DNA of 64,000 nucleotides. Origin: Arthrobacter livingstonensis. GTDB lineage: Bacteria; Actinomycetota; Actinomycetes; Actinomycetales; Micrococcaceae. The notes under the pieces are model-generated. The model searched no databases and was not told the DNA's origin. It saw only the letters and a program-made list of their open reading frames with translations. The translations under genes were made by a program, and so were the position numbers. The DNA lies in assembly GCF_003219815.1 (NCBI RefSeq), contig NZ_QJVD01000017.1:44791-108790 (forward strand). Reading direction: 5' to 3'. Positions 9,452 through 18,017 of the stretch are shown in pieces (positions within the stretch are counted from its first letter, which is position 1; the number at the start of each line of letters is the position of its first letter).

Positions 9452-9650
9452 CCCACTCGCCGGCCGGAAGAACCGCTGGAGCGATCCTCCCGGAACCTGG
9501 CAAGCGTGGGCCCACCCACTCGCCGGCCGGAAGAACCGCTGGAGCGATCCTCCGGGAACCTGGCAAGCGTGGGCCCACCCACTCGCCGGCCGGAAGAACC
9601 GCTGGAGCGATCCTCCCGGAACCTGGCAAGCGTGGGCCCACCCACTCGCC
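9452..9650. repeat. Three tandem 63-bp repeats between binding-protein and permease genes
   Basis: Three nearly identical 63-bp units begin at 9452, 9515 and 9578, followed by the first 10 bases of a fourth at 9641. Each starts CCCACTCGCCGGCCGGAAG and includes CTGGAGCGATCCTCC and AACCTGGCAAGCGTGGGCCC. Only single-base differences separate the copies (for example CCCGGAAC against CGGGAAC). The array fills the gap from the binding-protein stop to the permease ribosome site, where mRNA-stabilising structures often set a high binding-protein to permease ratio. Confidence 0.95.
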
Positions 9651-9665
9651 CCAAGGAAAGAACCC

Positions 9666-10640
9666 ATGAGCACGCCAACCGAGCTTTCCGAATCTGCCGC
9701 TCCCGGCTCCCGGGCAGGCAGCAACAAACCAGTGCGCCCGGCCAAGCCGGGGCGGGTCAAGCGGCTCTCCGGTCGGGACAAGGTGGTGCTGGGCATCATG
9801 GTGGGGATCCCGACCCTGGTGCAGCTTGCCTTTGTTTGGATTCCCACGCTGCTGTCCATCCTGCTGTCCTTCACCCGGTGGAACGGACTCGCACTCTCGG
9901 ACATCCGCGCCGCCGGGCTGGCCAACTACAACTACGTATTCAACGACAGCCCCGCGTTTTGGCCGGCCGTCCAGCACAACATCCTATGGCTGCTGTTCCT
10001 GGCGGTGATTGCCACTCCGCTGGGCCTGCTCCTGGCTGTGCTGCTGGACCAGCAGATCCGCGGCAGCAAGATCTACCAGAGCATCTTCTTTGTCCCGGTC
10101 ATGCTGTCCCTCGCCCTGGTGGGCATCATCTGGCAGCTGTTTTACCAAAAGGACAACGGCCTGCTGAACTTCCTCCTTGGCACGGCCGGGACCCCCCAGG
10201 CCGTGGACTGGTTTGGCGACTCCAACATCAACATCTGGGCGGCCCTGGTCGCTGCCACGTGGCGCCATGCCGGGTATGTCATGATCCTGTACCTGGCCGG
10301 GCTGAAAGGCGTGGACGCGACGCTGAAGGAAGCGGCATCCCTGGACGGCGCCAATGCAACCCAGACGTTCTTCCGCATCGTCTTTCCGGCCATGGCACCC
10401 ATCAACATCGTCATTGTCGTGATCACCATCATCGAGTCGCTGCGGGCGTTCGACGTCGTCTGGGTCATCAACAAGGGGACCAACGGCCTGGAACTCATCA
10501 GCGCCCTGGTCATCACCTACTTGATCGGTGAAGGGCAGTCCATCGGTATTGGATCGGCCTTTGCCGTGATCCTGCTCGTCATTTCCCTGGTGCCCATCAC
10601 CATCTACCTGTCCCGCACCTTCCGGAAGGAGAAGTTCTGA
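9666..10640 (+). CDS. Sugar ABC transporter permease 1 (MalF-like)
   Basis: Inner-membrane component (324 aa) of a carbohydrate ABC importer. About six transmembrane helices follow a charged N-terminus of some 35 residues. The cytoplasmic EAA loop that contacts the ATPase reads EAASLDGANATQTFFRIVFP. AAGGAAAG lies upstream of ATG 9666. Its stop overlaps the next permease start as TGATG (10638-10642), so the pair is translationally coupled and presumably forms a heterodimer. The frame is the same as that of the binding-protein gene, with only the TAA at 9447-9449 between them. Confidence 0.93.
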   Translation: MSTPTELSESAAPGSRAGSNKPVRPAKPGRVKRLSGRDKVVLGIMVGIPTLVQLAFVWIPTLLSILLSFTRWNGLALSDIRAAGLANYNYVFNDSPAFWPAVQHNILWLLFLAVIATPLGLLLAVLLDQQIRGSKIYQSIFFVPVMLSLALVGIIWQLFYQKDNGLLNFLLGTAGTPQAVDWFGDSNINIWAALVAATWRHAGYVMILYLAGLKGVDATLKEAASLDGANATQTFFRIVFPAMAPINIVIVVITIIESLRAFDVVWVINKGTNGLELISALVITYLIGEGQSIGIGSAFAVILLVISLVPITIYLSRTFRKEKF

Positions 10641-11539
10641 TGTCTGCTTCCACCACCAAACAGGCCAGGAACAGCATTGGCCATGGCCGCAGCCGGCCGC
10701 ACTACGGCACCCACATCTTCCTCACGGTCATGGCCGTCATGTGGATGGTTCCCCTGGGCTGGGCGCTGTTCACGGCGCTGCGGCCCAAGTCGGACACCGA
10801 CAAGTACGGCTATTTCAGCCTGGGCGGCGCCTTTAACTTTGACAACTTTGCGCAGGCCTGGACCCAGGGCGGCTTTCCGCGTTACTTCATGAACTCGCTC
10901 ATCATCACCGTGCCCACCATCATCCTGGTGCTGCTGTGCAGTTCCATGATGGCCTTTGCCGTCAGCCGCGTGAACTGGAAGTTCAACATTACGCTGCTGA
11001 TCATGTTCACGGCCGGCAACCTGCTTCCGCCGCAGGTCCTGGCCACCCCGCTCTTTGAGATGTTCAAGCTGATCCAGCTCCCCTACTGGTTCAGTGATTC
11101 GGGCAGCCTGCTCAACACCTACTTCTCGGTCATCATTGCCAACACCGCCTTCCAGATCGGCTTTTGCACGTTCGTGCTTTCCAACTACATGAAGGCACTC
11201 TCGGCGGACCTGACGGAGGCTGCGCTCGTGGACGGGGCCGGAATTTGGCGCCAGTACGTCTCCATCATCATGCCCCTGTGCAAGCCGGCCATCGCCGCCC
11301 TGGCCACACTGGAACTGATCTTCATCTACAACGACTACTTCTGGCCCCTCCTGTTCATCCAAAGCGGGGACCGGCTGCCCGTCACCACGGCCATCAACAA
11401 CCTGCAGGGGACGTTCCTGTCCAACTACAACCTGCTGGCCGCCGGCGCCACCATCACCGTCATCCCCACACTGGTCATTTACCTCGTGCTGCAACGGCAG
11501 TTTGTGGCCGGCCTGACACTCGGTTCCAGCAAGGGTTGA
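10640..11539 (+). CDS. Sugar ABC transporter permease 2 (MalG-like)
   Basis: Second permease (299 aa) of the importer. Six predicted transmembrane helices begin at HIFLTVMAVMWMVPLGWALF; the EAA loop reads EAALVDGAGIWRQYVSIIMP. The ATG overlaps the stop of permease 1. The conserved C-terminal helix and QRQFVAGLTLGSSKG end are typical of MalG/CUT1 permeases, supporting a di- or oligosaccharide substrate. With a GH36 enzyme downstream, a melibiose or raffinose type sugar is the best inference. Confidence 0.93.
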   Translation: MSASTTKQARNSIGHGRSRPHYGTHIFLTVMAVMWMVPLGWALFTALRPKSDTDKYGYFSLGGAFNFDNFAQAWTQGGFPRYFMNSLIITVPTIILVLLCSSMMAFAVSRVNWKFNITLLIMFTAGNLLPPQVLATPLFEMFKLIQLPYWFSDSGSLLNTYFSVIIANTAFQIGFCTFVLSNYMKALSADLTEAALVDGAGIWRQYVSIIMPLCKPAIAALATLELIFIYNDYFWPLLFIQSGDRLPVTTAINNLQGTFLSNYNLLAAGATITVIPTLVIYLVLQRQFVAGLTLGSSKG

Positions 11540-11613
11540 GCGTCCACGTGAGAGCCGAGAAGCACATGAGAAACGTGAGAGCCGAGCCCGTCCCGCGAAC
11601 CGAGGAGGCGCCC

Positions 11614-12405
11614 ATGCTGGCCGACGCCAGGCGCACCGAAATTGTGGCCACGGTTTCCCGTGAACGGGTGGTGCGGGCCTCCGACCTGGCCGAACTGTTC
11701 GGTGTCTCCCTGGTCACGGTCCGCCGTGACATCGAGGCCCTGGACGACGCCGGACTGGTCCAGAAAATCCACGGCGGCGCCAAGCTTCCCGGCGGGGCAG
11801 GAACGCACGAGCCGGGGTTCGAGCTCAAGTCCACCCAGGGCACGCTGGAAAAACAGGCCATCGCACAGGAGGCGCTGCTGCTGGTCCGGGACGGCATGGC
11901 GATAGGGCTCAGCGCCGGCACCACCACGTGGGCGCTGGCCAAGGCGCTGAGCACCCGCAAAAACCTCACCGTGGTGACGAACTCCGTTAAGATCGCCGAT
12001 GTTTTCCAGGGTGCGGGATCCAGGGTTTCGGTGATTCTCACGGGCGGCGAGCGCACGCCGTCGGACGCCCTGGTGGGACCCATCGCCACACAGTCCGTGC
12101 GCTCGCTGCACCTGGACGTGCTGTTCATGGGCGTGCACGGCGTGGACGCGGACGCCGGCTTCACCACACCGAACCTGCTCGAGGCCGAGATGGACCGGGC
12201 GCTGATCGAGGCGGCCCGCAAGGTGGTGGTGCTCGCCGACCACAGCAAATGGGGCACCGTGGGCATCAGCACCATCGCCTCCATGGACGACGTGGACGAG
12301 GTTATCAGCGACGACGCCCTGGGCCTGGAGGCGCAGCGCATCCTGCGCGCACGTGTCGGCAAGCTGCGGCTGGTCAGCATCACCCCGCATTCACAGGTGT
12401 CATAG
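11614..12405 (+). CDS. DeoR-family transcriptional regulator
   Basis: Cytoplasmic repressor-type regulator, 263 aa, the usual DeoR length. Start ATG 11614 follows GAGGAG; the frame continues upstream antisense-free but without a ribosome site. The N-terminal helix-turn-helix is ASDLAELFGVSLVTVRRDIEALD followed by KIHGGA, the family hallmark. The C-terminal sugar-phosphate-sensing domain has GLSAGTTTWALAKAL and the conserved VVLADHSKWG. Encoded inside the sugar operon between permease and alpha-galactosidase, it is likely the local repressor, responding to a phosphorylated sugar derived from the substrate. Confidence 0.9.
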   Translation: MLADARRTEIVATVSRERVVRASDLAELFGVSLVTVRRDIEALDDAGLVQKIHGGAKLPGGAGTHEPGFELKSTQGTLEKQAIAQEALLLVRDGMAIGLSAGTTTWALAKALSTRKNLTVVTNSVKIADVFQGAGSRVSVILTGGERTPSDALVGPIATQSVRSLHLDVLFMGVHGVDADAGFTTPNLLEAEMDRALIEAARKVVVLADHSKWGTVGISTIASMDDVDEVISDDALGLEAQRILRARVGKLRLVSITPHSQVS

Positions 12406-12439
12406 GACCCCTGCCCCTATGAAACGACAGGAGTCACCC

Positions 12440-14578
12440 GTGCCAGCAATTTACCTACGTCAGGGCGGAACATCGCTCGTCATCGAGCTCGACGGCGGTT
12501 CCCCGCAAGTCCTGCACTGGGGAGCGGATCTGGGACCCGAGCTGCCGGACCTGGGAATCCTGGGCGACGCCGTCCCCCACTCGGCCCTGGACACGCCGGT
12601 GGCGCTGGGCCTGATCCCGCAGGCGTCGGCGGGGTGGCGCGGGCGTACCGGTCTGCGCGGGCACCGCATGGTGGACGGGCTCCCCGGGCCCGGGTTCTCC
12701 CCGCAGCTGCGCCTGCACGGCTGGTTCCACTACGGTGCCGAGGCCCGCGTTGAGCAGATGGACGAGGATCTGGGCCTGTCCGTGGTCACCACGCTGACCC
12801 TGCACGACGGAGGCCTGCTGGAATTCCGCCATGAGGTGGGGAACCGCGGCGGCACGGACTTTGCGCTCGAGGAACTGGCCGCCATTCTCCCCGTGGGCCC
12901 GGACGGCACCGAGATTCTTGACCTGACCGGGAGGTGGTGCCGCGAACGCCACCCGCAGCGGCGGCCGATCGGACAGGGCACGTGGGTGCGCAGCGGCCGC
13001 CACGGCCGGACCGGGCACGACTCCTCCCTATTGATGGCGGTGGGAACCCCGGGTTTCGGGAACCGCCACGGCAAGGTATGGGCCGCACACTTTGGCTGGA
13101 GCGGGGATCACGAACAATTTGTGGACACCGTGGCGGACGGGCGCACCGTGATGGGCGCGGCCGAGCTCCTGGGCTCGGGCGAAGTGGTGCTGGCACCGGG
13201 TGAAAAGTATGTGACGCCGTCGTATTTTGGGGCGTATTCGGACCACGGCCTGGACGGCATCTCCGCAGCTTTTTACGCCTGGTTCCGGGCCCGCGGCCAC
13301 CATCCGGCCACGCCCCGGCCGGTGGTGCTCAACGTCTGGGAGGCCGTTTACTTCAACCACGACCTGGCCGTCTTGACCGAGCTGGCCGATTCCGCCTCGG
13401 AACTGGGCGTGGAGCGCTTTGTTCTCGACGACGGCTGGTTCCGGCACCGCCGCAACGACCTGGCGGGCCTGGGCGACTGGTACGTGGACGAGGGCCTGTG
13501 GCCGGACGGGCTGCACCCGCTGGTGGAGGCCGTCACCTCCCGCGGCCTGCAGTTCGGGCTATGGGTGGAACCGGAGATGGTCAATGGGGATTCCGACGTG
13601 GCCCGGGCCCATCCCGATTGGATTGCAGGCCCCGTTCCCAGGCCCGACGCCGGGTCCCGGCTGCCGCTGCAGTGGCGGCACCAGCAGGTCCTGGACCTGG
13701 TGAACCCGGAAGCCTGGCAGTACATCTTCGACCGCCTCGACGCGATCTTGACCGAATATCCCATTGACTACCTCAAGTGGGACCAGAACCGGGACCTGGC
13801 CGAGATGGGCCATGACGGCCGGCCCAGCGTGCACCGCCAGACCCTTGCCGTGTACCGGCTGCTTGACGCGCTAAAGGCCGCCCACCCGGGCCTGGAAATT
13901 GAAAGCTGTTCCTCCGGCGGCGCGCGCGTGGACCTGGGCATCCTGGACCGGACGGACCGGATCTGGGCCTCGGACTGCAATGACGCGCTGGAACGCCAGA
14001 CCATCCAGCGCTGGACGTCCCTGGTGGTGCCGCCGGAGCTGGTGGGATCGCACATCGGCCCCACCACCTCGCACACCACGGGGCGCACCCACGATCTCTC
14101 CTTCCGCGCCATCACGGCCCTGTTTGGGCACTTTGGCCTGGAGTGGGACATCCGCCAGGTCGCGGGGGCCGAACGTGAGGAACTGCGCGCAGTCATTGGG
14201 CTGTACAAGAAGCACCGGGACCTCATTCACACCGGCCAAATGGTGCGCGCGGACGTCCCGGACCCGTCCCTGATGCTGCAGGGCGTGGTGGCCGGGGACG
14301 GCGCCCGGGCACTGTTCACGCTCGCGGCGGTGTCGACGTCGTTCTCGGAGCAGCCGGGGCGGGTGGCCCTTCCCGGCCTCTCCCCGGACAGGCTGTACCG
14401 GGTGGCGCTGTGCTATCCGGGGACGGAGGCGGCCGGCGCCACCTTTGTGCAAACGGCCCCGCCGGCATGGCTGGCCGACGGTGCCCTGGCGTCGGGGCGG
14501 TTCCTGGCCGAGGTGGGGCTGCCCATGCCGATCCTGAACCCGGAGCATGCCATCCTGCTGGAGGTCACGGCTCGCTAA
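12440..14578 (+). CDS. Alpha-galactosidase, glycoside hydrolase family 36
   Basis: Hydrolyses terminal alpha-1,6-galactosyl residues (melibiose, raffinose family). GTG 12440 is preferred because CAGGAG lies 6 bases upstream; the ATG at 12419 lacks such a site. That gives 712 aa, normal for GH36. Seen: RFVLDDGWF in the barrel, the nucleophile Asp in YLKWDQNRD, the ESCSSGGARVDLGIL loop, and the acid/base Asp in WASDCNDALERQ. No signal peptide is visible, so it acts in the cytoplasm on imported sugar. It ends the operon and overlaps the 3' end of the opposing gene by 14 bp. Confidence 0.95.
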   Translation: MPAIYLRQGGTSLVIELDGGSPQVLHWGADLGPELPDLGILGDAVPHSALDTPVALGLIPQASAGWRGRTGLRGHRMVDGLPGPGFSPQLRLHGWFHYGAEARVEQMDEDLGLSVVTTLTLHDGGLLEFRHEVGNRGGTDFALEELAAILPVGPDGTEILDLTGRWCRERHPQRRPIGQGTWVRSGRHGRTGHDSSLLMAVGTPGFGNRHGKVWAAHFGWSGDHEQFVDTVADGRTVMGAAELLGSGEVVLAPGEKYVTPSYFGAYSDHGLDGISAAFYAWFRARGHHPATPRPVVLNVWEAVYFNHDLAVLTELADSASELGVERFVLDDGWFRHRRNDLAGLGDWYVDEGLWPDGLHPLVEAVTSRGLQFGLWVEPEMVNGDSDVARAHPDWIAGPVPRPDAGSRLPLQWRHQQVLDLVNPEAWQYIFDRLDAILTEYPIDYLKWDQNRDLAEMGHDGRPSVHRQTLAVYRLLDALKAAHPGLEIESCSSGGARVDLGILDRTDRIWASDCNDALERQTIQRWTSLVVPPELVGSHIGPTTSHTTGRTHDLSFRAITALFGHFGLEWDIRQVAGAEREELRAVIGLYKKHRDLIHTGQMVRADVPDPSLMLQGVVAGDGARALFTLAAVSTSFSEQPGRVALPGLSPDRLYRVALCYPGTEAAGATFVQTAPPAWLADGALASGRFLAEVGLPMPILNPEHAILLEVTAR

Positions 14579-15152
14579 TGGGGCTGCGCGCGCGTTTCCG
14601 GCGCCCGCCGCGGGCCGGCGGCGTTGGTTTGGCCGCCAGCAGCACTTCGGCTTGGCGCAACATCGCCGGTGCGGGCGCGGCGTTGGCCGGCCCGGAAGCG
14701 GGCGGCACCGCGCCATCGCGCGCCGCGCCATCACCGCGGGCGGAATCGTCCCGGGCGGAATCGTCCCGGGCGGAATCGTCCCGGGGCGCTGCTCCTTGAT
14801 GCACCGCGTTCCTCCGGGGCGCCGGGGCGCCGCCGTCGAGCCCTTCCTTGATGCTCCACGCGATCGCATCAAATAAGGCGGCATCCTCGGGGGCAGCGAG
14901 GCTGCTGGTTTTCAGGCTGGTGAGCACGATCAGGCCGGCAAGTTGTCGGTCGCTGCCGGTGTCCAGGGCGGATTCAATGGCCCATTGCGCCCGGGCCCAC
15001 CATTGGTCGCGCCGGTCTGCGTCGAGGGCCTGGCGGTAGGCGAGATAGGCGACCAGTGCCGTAACAAACACCCCGGCGACGGAGATGACGGGCAGCCAGT
15101 CCTGGACCCATGTTCCCAGGTCCGCAAGTTGCCGTCCCCACCATGTGTCCAT
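14565..15152 (-). CDS. Small membrane-anchored protein with repeat-rich tail, unknown function
   Basis: A 195-aa protein of unknown role. One transmembrane helix near residues 20-42 (WLPVISVAGVFVTALVAYLAY) is followed by a cytoplasmic helical region of about 65 residues (QWWARAQWAIESALDTGSD). The last 90 residues are low complexity, including three copies of RDDSA encoded by 15-bp tandem repeats at 14737-14781. The 3' end overlaps the alpha-galactosidase gene. The first 110 residues resemble small actinobacterial membrane proteins annotated as hypothetical. It is divergent from aroQ with 60 bp between starts. Confidence 0.65.
   Translation of the reverse strand: MDTWWGRQLADLGTWVQDWLPVISVAGVFVTALVAYLAYRQALDADRRDQWWARAQWAIESALDTGSDRQLAGLIVLTSLKTSSLAAPEDAALFDAIAWSIKEGLDGGAPAPRRNAVHQGAAPRDDSARDDSARDDSARGDGAARDGAVPPASGPANAAPAPAMLRQAEVLLAAKPTPPARGGRRKRARSPISEP
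14737..14781. repeat. Three tandem 15-bp repeats inside a coding sequence
   Basis: CGGGCGGAATCGTCC occurs three times exactly, at 14737, 14752 and 14767, in frame with the minus-strand gene, where it encodes repeated Arg-Asp-Asp-Ser-Ala. The GC-rich flanks continue the motif imperfectly. Confidence 0.9.
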
Positions 15153-15212
15153 AGCCGCATCCTACCGCCGGACCATCCCGCCGCGGTGCGGATCGTGCGG
15201 CATGATTAAGCC

Positions 15213-15692
15213 ATGACTCCCACAACCGACGCCCCCGCGCGTTCCAGCAGCGCGGCCCGCGGCGAACTGCTCATACTCAACGGCCCCAACCTGAACCTGC
15301 TGGGTACCCGCGAACCTGCCATTTACGGCAGCGCCACACTCGATGACGTCGCCGGGCTCGTCACGTCGGCCGCCAACGCGGCCGGATTCAGCGCCGTCTG
15401 CATCCAGTCCAACCACGAGGGCGAGCTGGTGGACGCCATTCACGCGGCCCGCGGCACGGCGGTGGGCATCATCATCAACGCCGGCGCCTACACGCACACG
15501 TCAGTGGCCATCCGGGACGCGATAGCCGCCGTCGAGCTTCCCGCTGTGGAGGTGCACATTTCCAATGTGCACAAGCGCGAGGAGTTCCGCCACCATTCCT
15601 ACCTGTCAGCCGTCGTCGACGCCGTCATCGTGGGCGCCGGCATCCACGGCTATGCCATGGCGGTCAGCTACTTGGACAACGTTCTGGCCTAG
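15213..15692 (+). CDS. aroQ: 3-dehydroquinate dehydratase, type II
   Basis: Shikimate pathway enzyme converting 3-dehydroquinate to 3-dehydroshikimate; 159 aa. Seen: [17 protein letters not shown] with the catalytic Tyr, [25 protein letters not shown], and the catalytic His in [18 protein letters not shown]. All conserved blocks of the dodecameric type II family are present. The N-terminus carries about 20 extra Ala/Ser-rich residues before the first strand, so a GTG or internal start is possible but not better supported. No other aromatic-pathway gene is adjacent. Confidence 0.96.
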   Translation: MTPTTDAPARSSSAARGELLILNGPNLNLLGTREPAIYGSATLDDVAGLVTSAANAAGFSAVCIQSNHEGELVDAIHAARGTAVGIIINAGAYTHTSVAIRDAIAAVELPAVEVHISNVHKREEFRHHSYLSAVVDAVIVGAGIHGYAMAVSYLDNVLA

Positions 15693-15698
15693 CTGGCG

Positions 15699-16883
15699 TC
15701 ACTTGACGCTGCAGCTGCCCGAGCCCACGGAGCTGCTCAGCATGGGTGCCGCCGCGATGACTGGAGCCACCTCGGTCATGGTGAACGCGAAGCCCACGGG
15801 CTCGGACGTGGTGGACTTGGCGAAAACCACGCCCACCACGCGGCCGGAGGTGTCCAGCAGCGGGCCGCCGGAGTTGCCTGACTGGATGTTTCCGGCCAGC
15901 TGATAGATGTCCAGCAGCGACTTCTGCTTGCCGGTGATGTCCGGGACCAGCATTGGCCCGCTGGACAGTACCGTGGCGGGACGCACCTGGAGCGGGCCAC
16001 CCAGCGGGTAGCCGGCAAACGCCGCCTTGGAGTTGCCGTGCAGGGTCGCGGCAGTGGACAGTGGGGCCACGTTGAGGCCGTCGACGGCGAGAATGGCCAG
16101 GTCCTTGACGGGATCAAAATAGACCACCCGGGCCGGGAGCGAACCTTGCGCCTGCGTGGCCACCACGGGCATGGAAACTCCGGAGACCACGTGCGCATTG
16201 GTCATGACGCGGTTGGGTGCGATGACAAAGCCGCTGCCGGTCTGGTTCTGCCCGCACTGGAAGGCGGTGCCGGAGATTTTCAGGACGGACTTCGCCGCAT
16301 TGGTCCAGGCGGGGGTGTTGGTGCTGGAATTGGGCGCGGCGACCTGGACGTTGGGGCCGGCCGGGTTCAGCAGCTGCGGAATTCCCTCATCCAGGACCAG
16401 GGACCGCATTTGGGCTGCCGCGGCCTTGACGGGGTTAGGCGTCCAGTCGTCGATCTTGGAAATCACCACGGAGCCGCTGAGCTGCTTCGACACTGCCGGG
16501 ATGCCCAGATTGGTGACGCCAAAGGCGAGGATGGAGATGACCACCGCACCCACGACAAGATTGAGCGCGCCGCCCAGGAGCCGGTTCACGGTGCGGACGG
16601 GGCCGAACTTGACCCGTTTGCCAATGGCCCGGCCTATCCTGATTCCGACGGCGTGGCCGGCGGCAATCAAGATGATGGTGGCTCCAATGACAAACACCGT
16701 CCGCCACCCGGGGCCAGGAGCGTGGCCGCTGACGAAGGGTGCGGCGAAGAACGCCCCGACGGCACCGGCAACAAAGCCCACCAGCCCGCCCAGGCTCACC
16801 ACGAGGCCCGCGCTGAGCCCGTATATTAGCTGCCACAACAGCCACAGAATCAGGGCCACATCAAGCCAGGAGAAACCAAACAC
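15699..16883 (-). CDS. marP: MarP-type membrane serine protease (CvpA domain plus trypsin fold)
   Basis: Membrane protease of the acid/oxidative-stress family known as MarP (Rv3671c) in Mycobacterium. GTG 16883 with GGAG just upstream gives 394 aa, close to the 397 of MarP. The first 155 residues hold four transmembrane helices of the CvpA/colicin V type, beginning WLDVALILWLLWQLIYG. The periplasmic trypsin-like domain carries His in TNAHVVSG, Asp in DPVKDLAILAV and Ser in QSGNSGGPLL. Two cysteines (FQCGQN and GSCSVK at the C-terminus) could form the redox-relevant disulfide described for MarP. It converges on aroQ and is divergent from crp. Confidence 0.93.
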   Translation of the reverse strand: MFGFSWLDVALILWLLWQLIYGLSAGLVVSLGGLVGFVAGAVGAFFAAPFVSGHAPGPGWRTVFVIGATIILIAAGHAVGIRIGRAIGKRVKFGPVRTVNRLLGGALNLVVGAVVISILAFGVTNLGIPAVSKQLSGSVVISKIDDWTPNPVKAAAAQMRSLVLDEGIPQLLNPAGPNVQVAAPNSSTNTPAWTNAAKSVLKISGTAFQCGQNQTGSGFVIAPNRVMTNAHVVSGVSMPVVATQAQGSLPARVVYFDPVKDLAILAVDGLNVAPLSTAATLHGNSKAAFAGYPLGGPLQVRPATVLSSGPMLVPDITGKQKSLLDIYQLAGNIQSGNSGGPLLDTSGRVVGVVFAKSTTSEPVGFAFTMTEVAPVIAAAPMLSSSVGSGSCSVK

Positions 16884-17108
16884 CGTGTCTCCGCCCTCCA
16901 GGCACCCGCCCAAGTCTCTTCCGCAGGCCACCGGATGGCACCTGCTCCGCACATATTACCGGGACAATCCGTGCAATCCCTGTGTCCGATTGCGGTAGAA
17001 CCCCGATCGGGAACGCCGCGAATGCCAAATTGGTCACAAAAGCTGGAAAGTTCTGAAAGAATCAGTAACAGGTCCCAATAGTTTAGATACATATTTCAAG
17101 GAGATTTC

Positions 17109-17786
17109 ATGGACATCGAGGTACTGCGCCGCGCACCACTTTTCACCACACTCGACGACGAGGCCTTCCGGCTGCTGACCGACGAGCTGACCGAGGTGGA
17201 CCTCTCCCGTGGCGCCTCCGTTTTCCGTGAGGGCGACCAGGGCGACCAGCTGTATTTCATCGTCTCCGGCAAGGTGAAGCTGGGCCGCACCTCCCCTGAC
17301 GGCCGCGAATCCCTCGTGGCCATCCTGGGCCCGGGCGAGCTTTTTGGCGAAATGGCACTCTTTGATCCGGCCCCGCGCAGCACCACCGCCACGGCCGTTT
17401 CCGAGACCCGCCTGGCTGGGTTGAAGAACGAATCGCTCAACGCCCTGCTGCGCAACCGCCCCGAGGTGTCCATGCAGCTGCTGCAGGCCCTGGCACGCCG
17501 CCTGCGCCGCACGAACGACAACCTCTCGGACCTGGTGTTCTCGGACGTCCCCGGCCGCGTGGCCAAGGCCATCCTGGACCTCGCGGACCGCTTTGGCCGT
17601 CCGGCCACGGACGGCATCCTGGTTGCCCACGAACTTACGCAGGAAGAACTCGCCCAGCTGGTCGGCGCATCCCGCGAAACCGTCAACAAGGCGCTGGCCG
17701 AATTCGTCCAGCGTGGCTGGCTCCGCCTGGAGGCCCGCGCCGTCGTCATCCTGGACGTCAACCGCCTGCGCCAGCGCTCCCGCTAG
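17109..17786 (+). CDS. crp: Crp/Fnr-family regulator (GlxR-type, cAMP receptor protein)
   Basis: Global cAMP-responsive regulator. At 225 aa it matches actinobacterial Crp/GlxR. The cyclic-nucleotide pocket is intact: PGELFGEMALFDPAPRSTTATAV. The C-terminal helix-turn-helix is LTQEELAQLVGASRETVNKALAEF. AAGGAG lies 6 bases before ATG 17109. The upstream 225 bp, shared with the divergent marP, contain GGTCACAA (17032-17039), half of a GlxR site. The nth, NUDIX, marP and acs genes that neighbour crp in Mycobacterium are all within 12 kb here. Confidence 0.95.
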   Translation: MDIEVLRRAPLFTTLDDEAFRLLTDELTEVDLSRGASVFREGDQGDQLYFIVSGKVKLGRTSPDGRESLVAILGPGELFGEMALFDPAPRSTTATAVSETRLAGLKNESLNALLRNRPEVSMQLLQALARRLRRTNDNLSDLVFSDVPGRVAKAILDLADRFGRPATDGILVAHELTQEELAQLVGASRETVNKALAEFVQRGWLRLEARAVVILDVNRLRQRSR

Positions 17787-17837
17787 ACTGCGCAACATTG
17801 AGGGGTGGACCACCACGATGGTGCTCCGCCCCTCCCC

Positions 17838-17995
17838 CGACGCCGTATCACCTTTGGCGCCATTTCTGCCGACGCCGTATCACCTTTGGTTGCGATTTCA
17901 AGAACGCGGTATCACCTGCCGCTCACCGCCTCGGGTGATGCGTGCTTTGGTGATACCGCGTTCTGGAAAAGTGGACCAAAGGTGATACGGCGTCG
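17838..17995. repeat. REP-like palindromic cluster after crp
   Basis: CGACGCCGTATCACCTTTGG occurs directly at 17838-17857 and 17870-17889 and inverted at 17976-17995. Nested inside, AGAACGCGGTATCACC (17901-17916) is inverted at 17949-17964. The second direct copy and its inverse therefore frame a large two-step hairpin of about 126 bases. It sits between the convergent crp and NUDIX genes. The same 20-mer recurs at 63562-63581. Confidence 0.92.
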
Positions 17996-18017
17996 GTGAT
18001 GCGGCGGCTCCTTACGG

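Noticed and set aside
9452-9650. Possible CRISPR array
   Set aside because: The 63-bp units are contiguous with no unique spacers, there are only three, and no cas genes are nearby.
9450-9665. Stop-codon readthrough fusing the binding protein to the permease
   Set aside because: The frame is open apart from one TAA, but the permease has its own ribosome site, and a fusion would put a lipoprotein ahead of a polytopic permease. The open frame is explained by the stop-free repeat.
14580-14880. Small plus-strand frame after the alpha-galactosidase gene
   Set aside because: Its apparent repeats are the reverse of the minus-strand RDDSA repeats; the minus-strand frame has a credible transmembrane helix and start.
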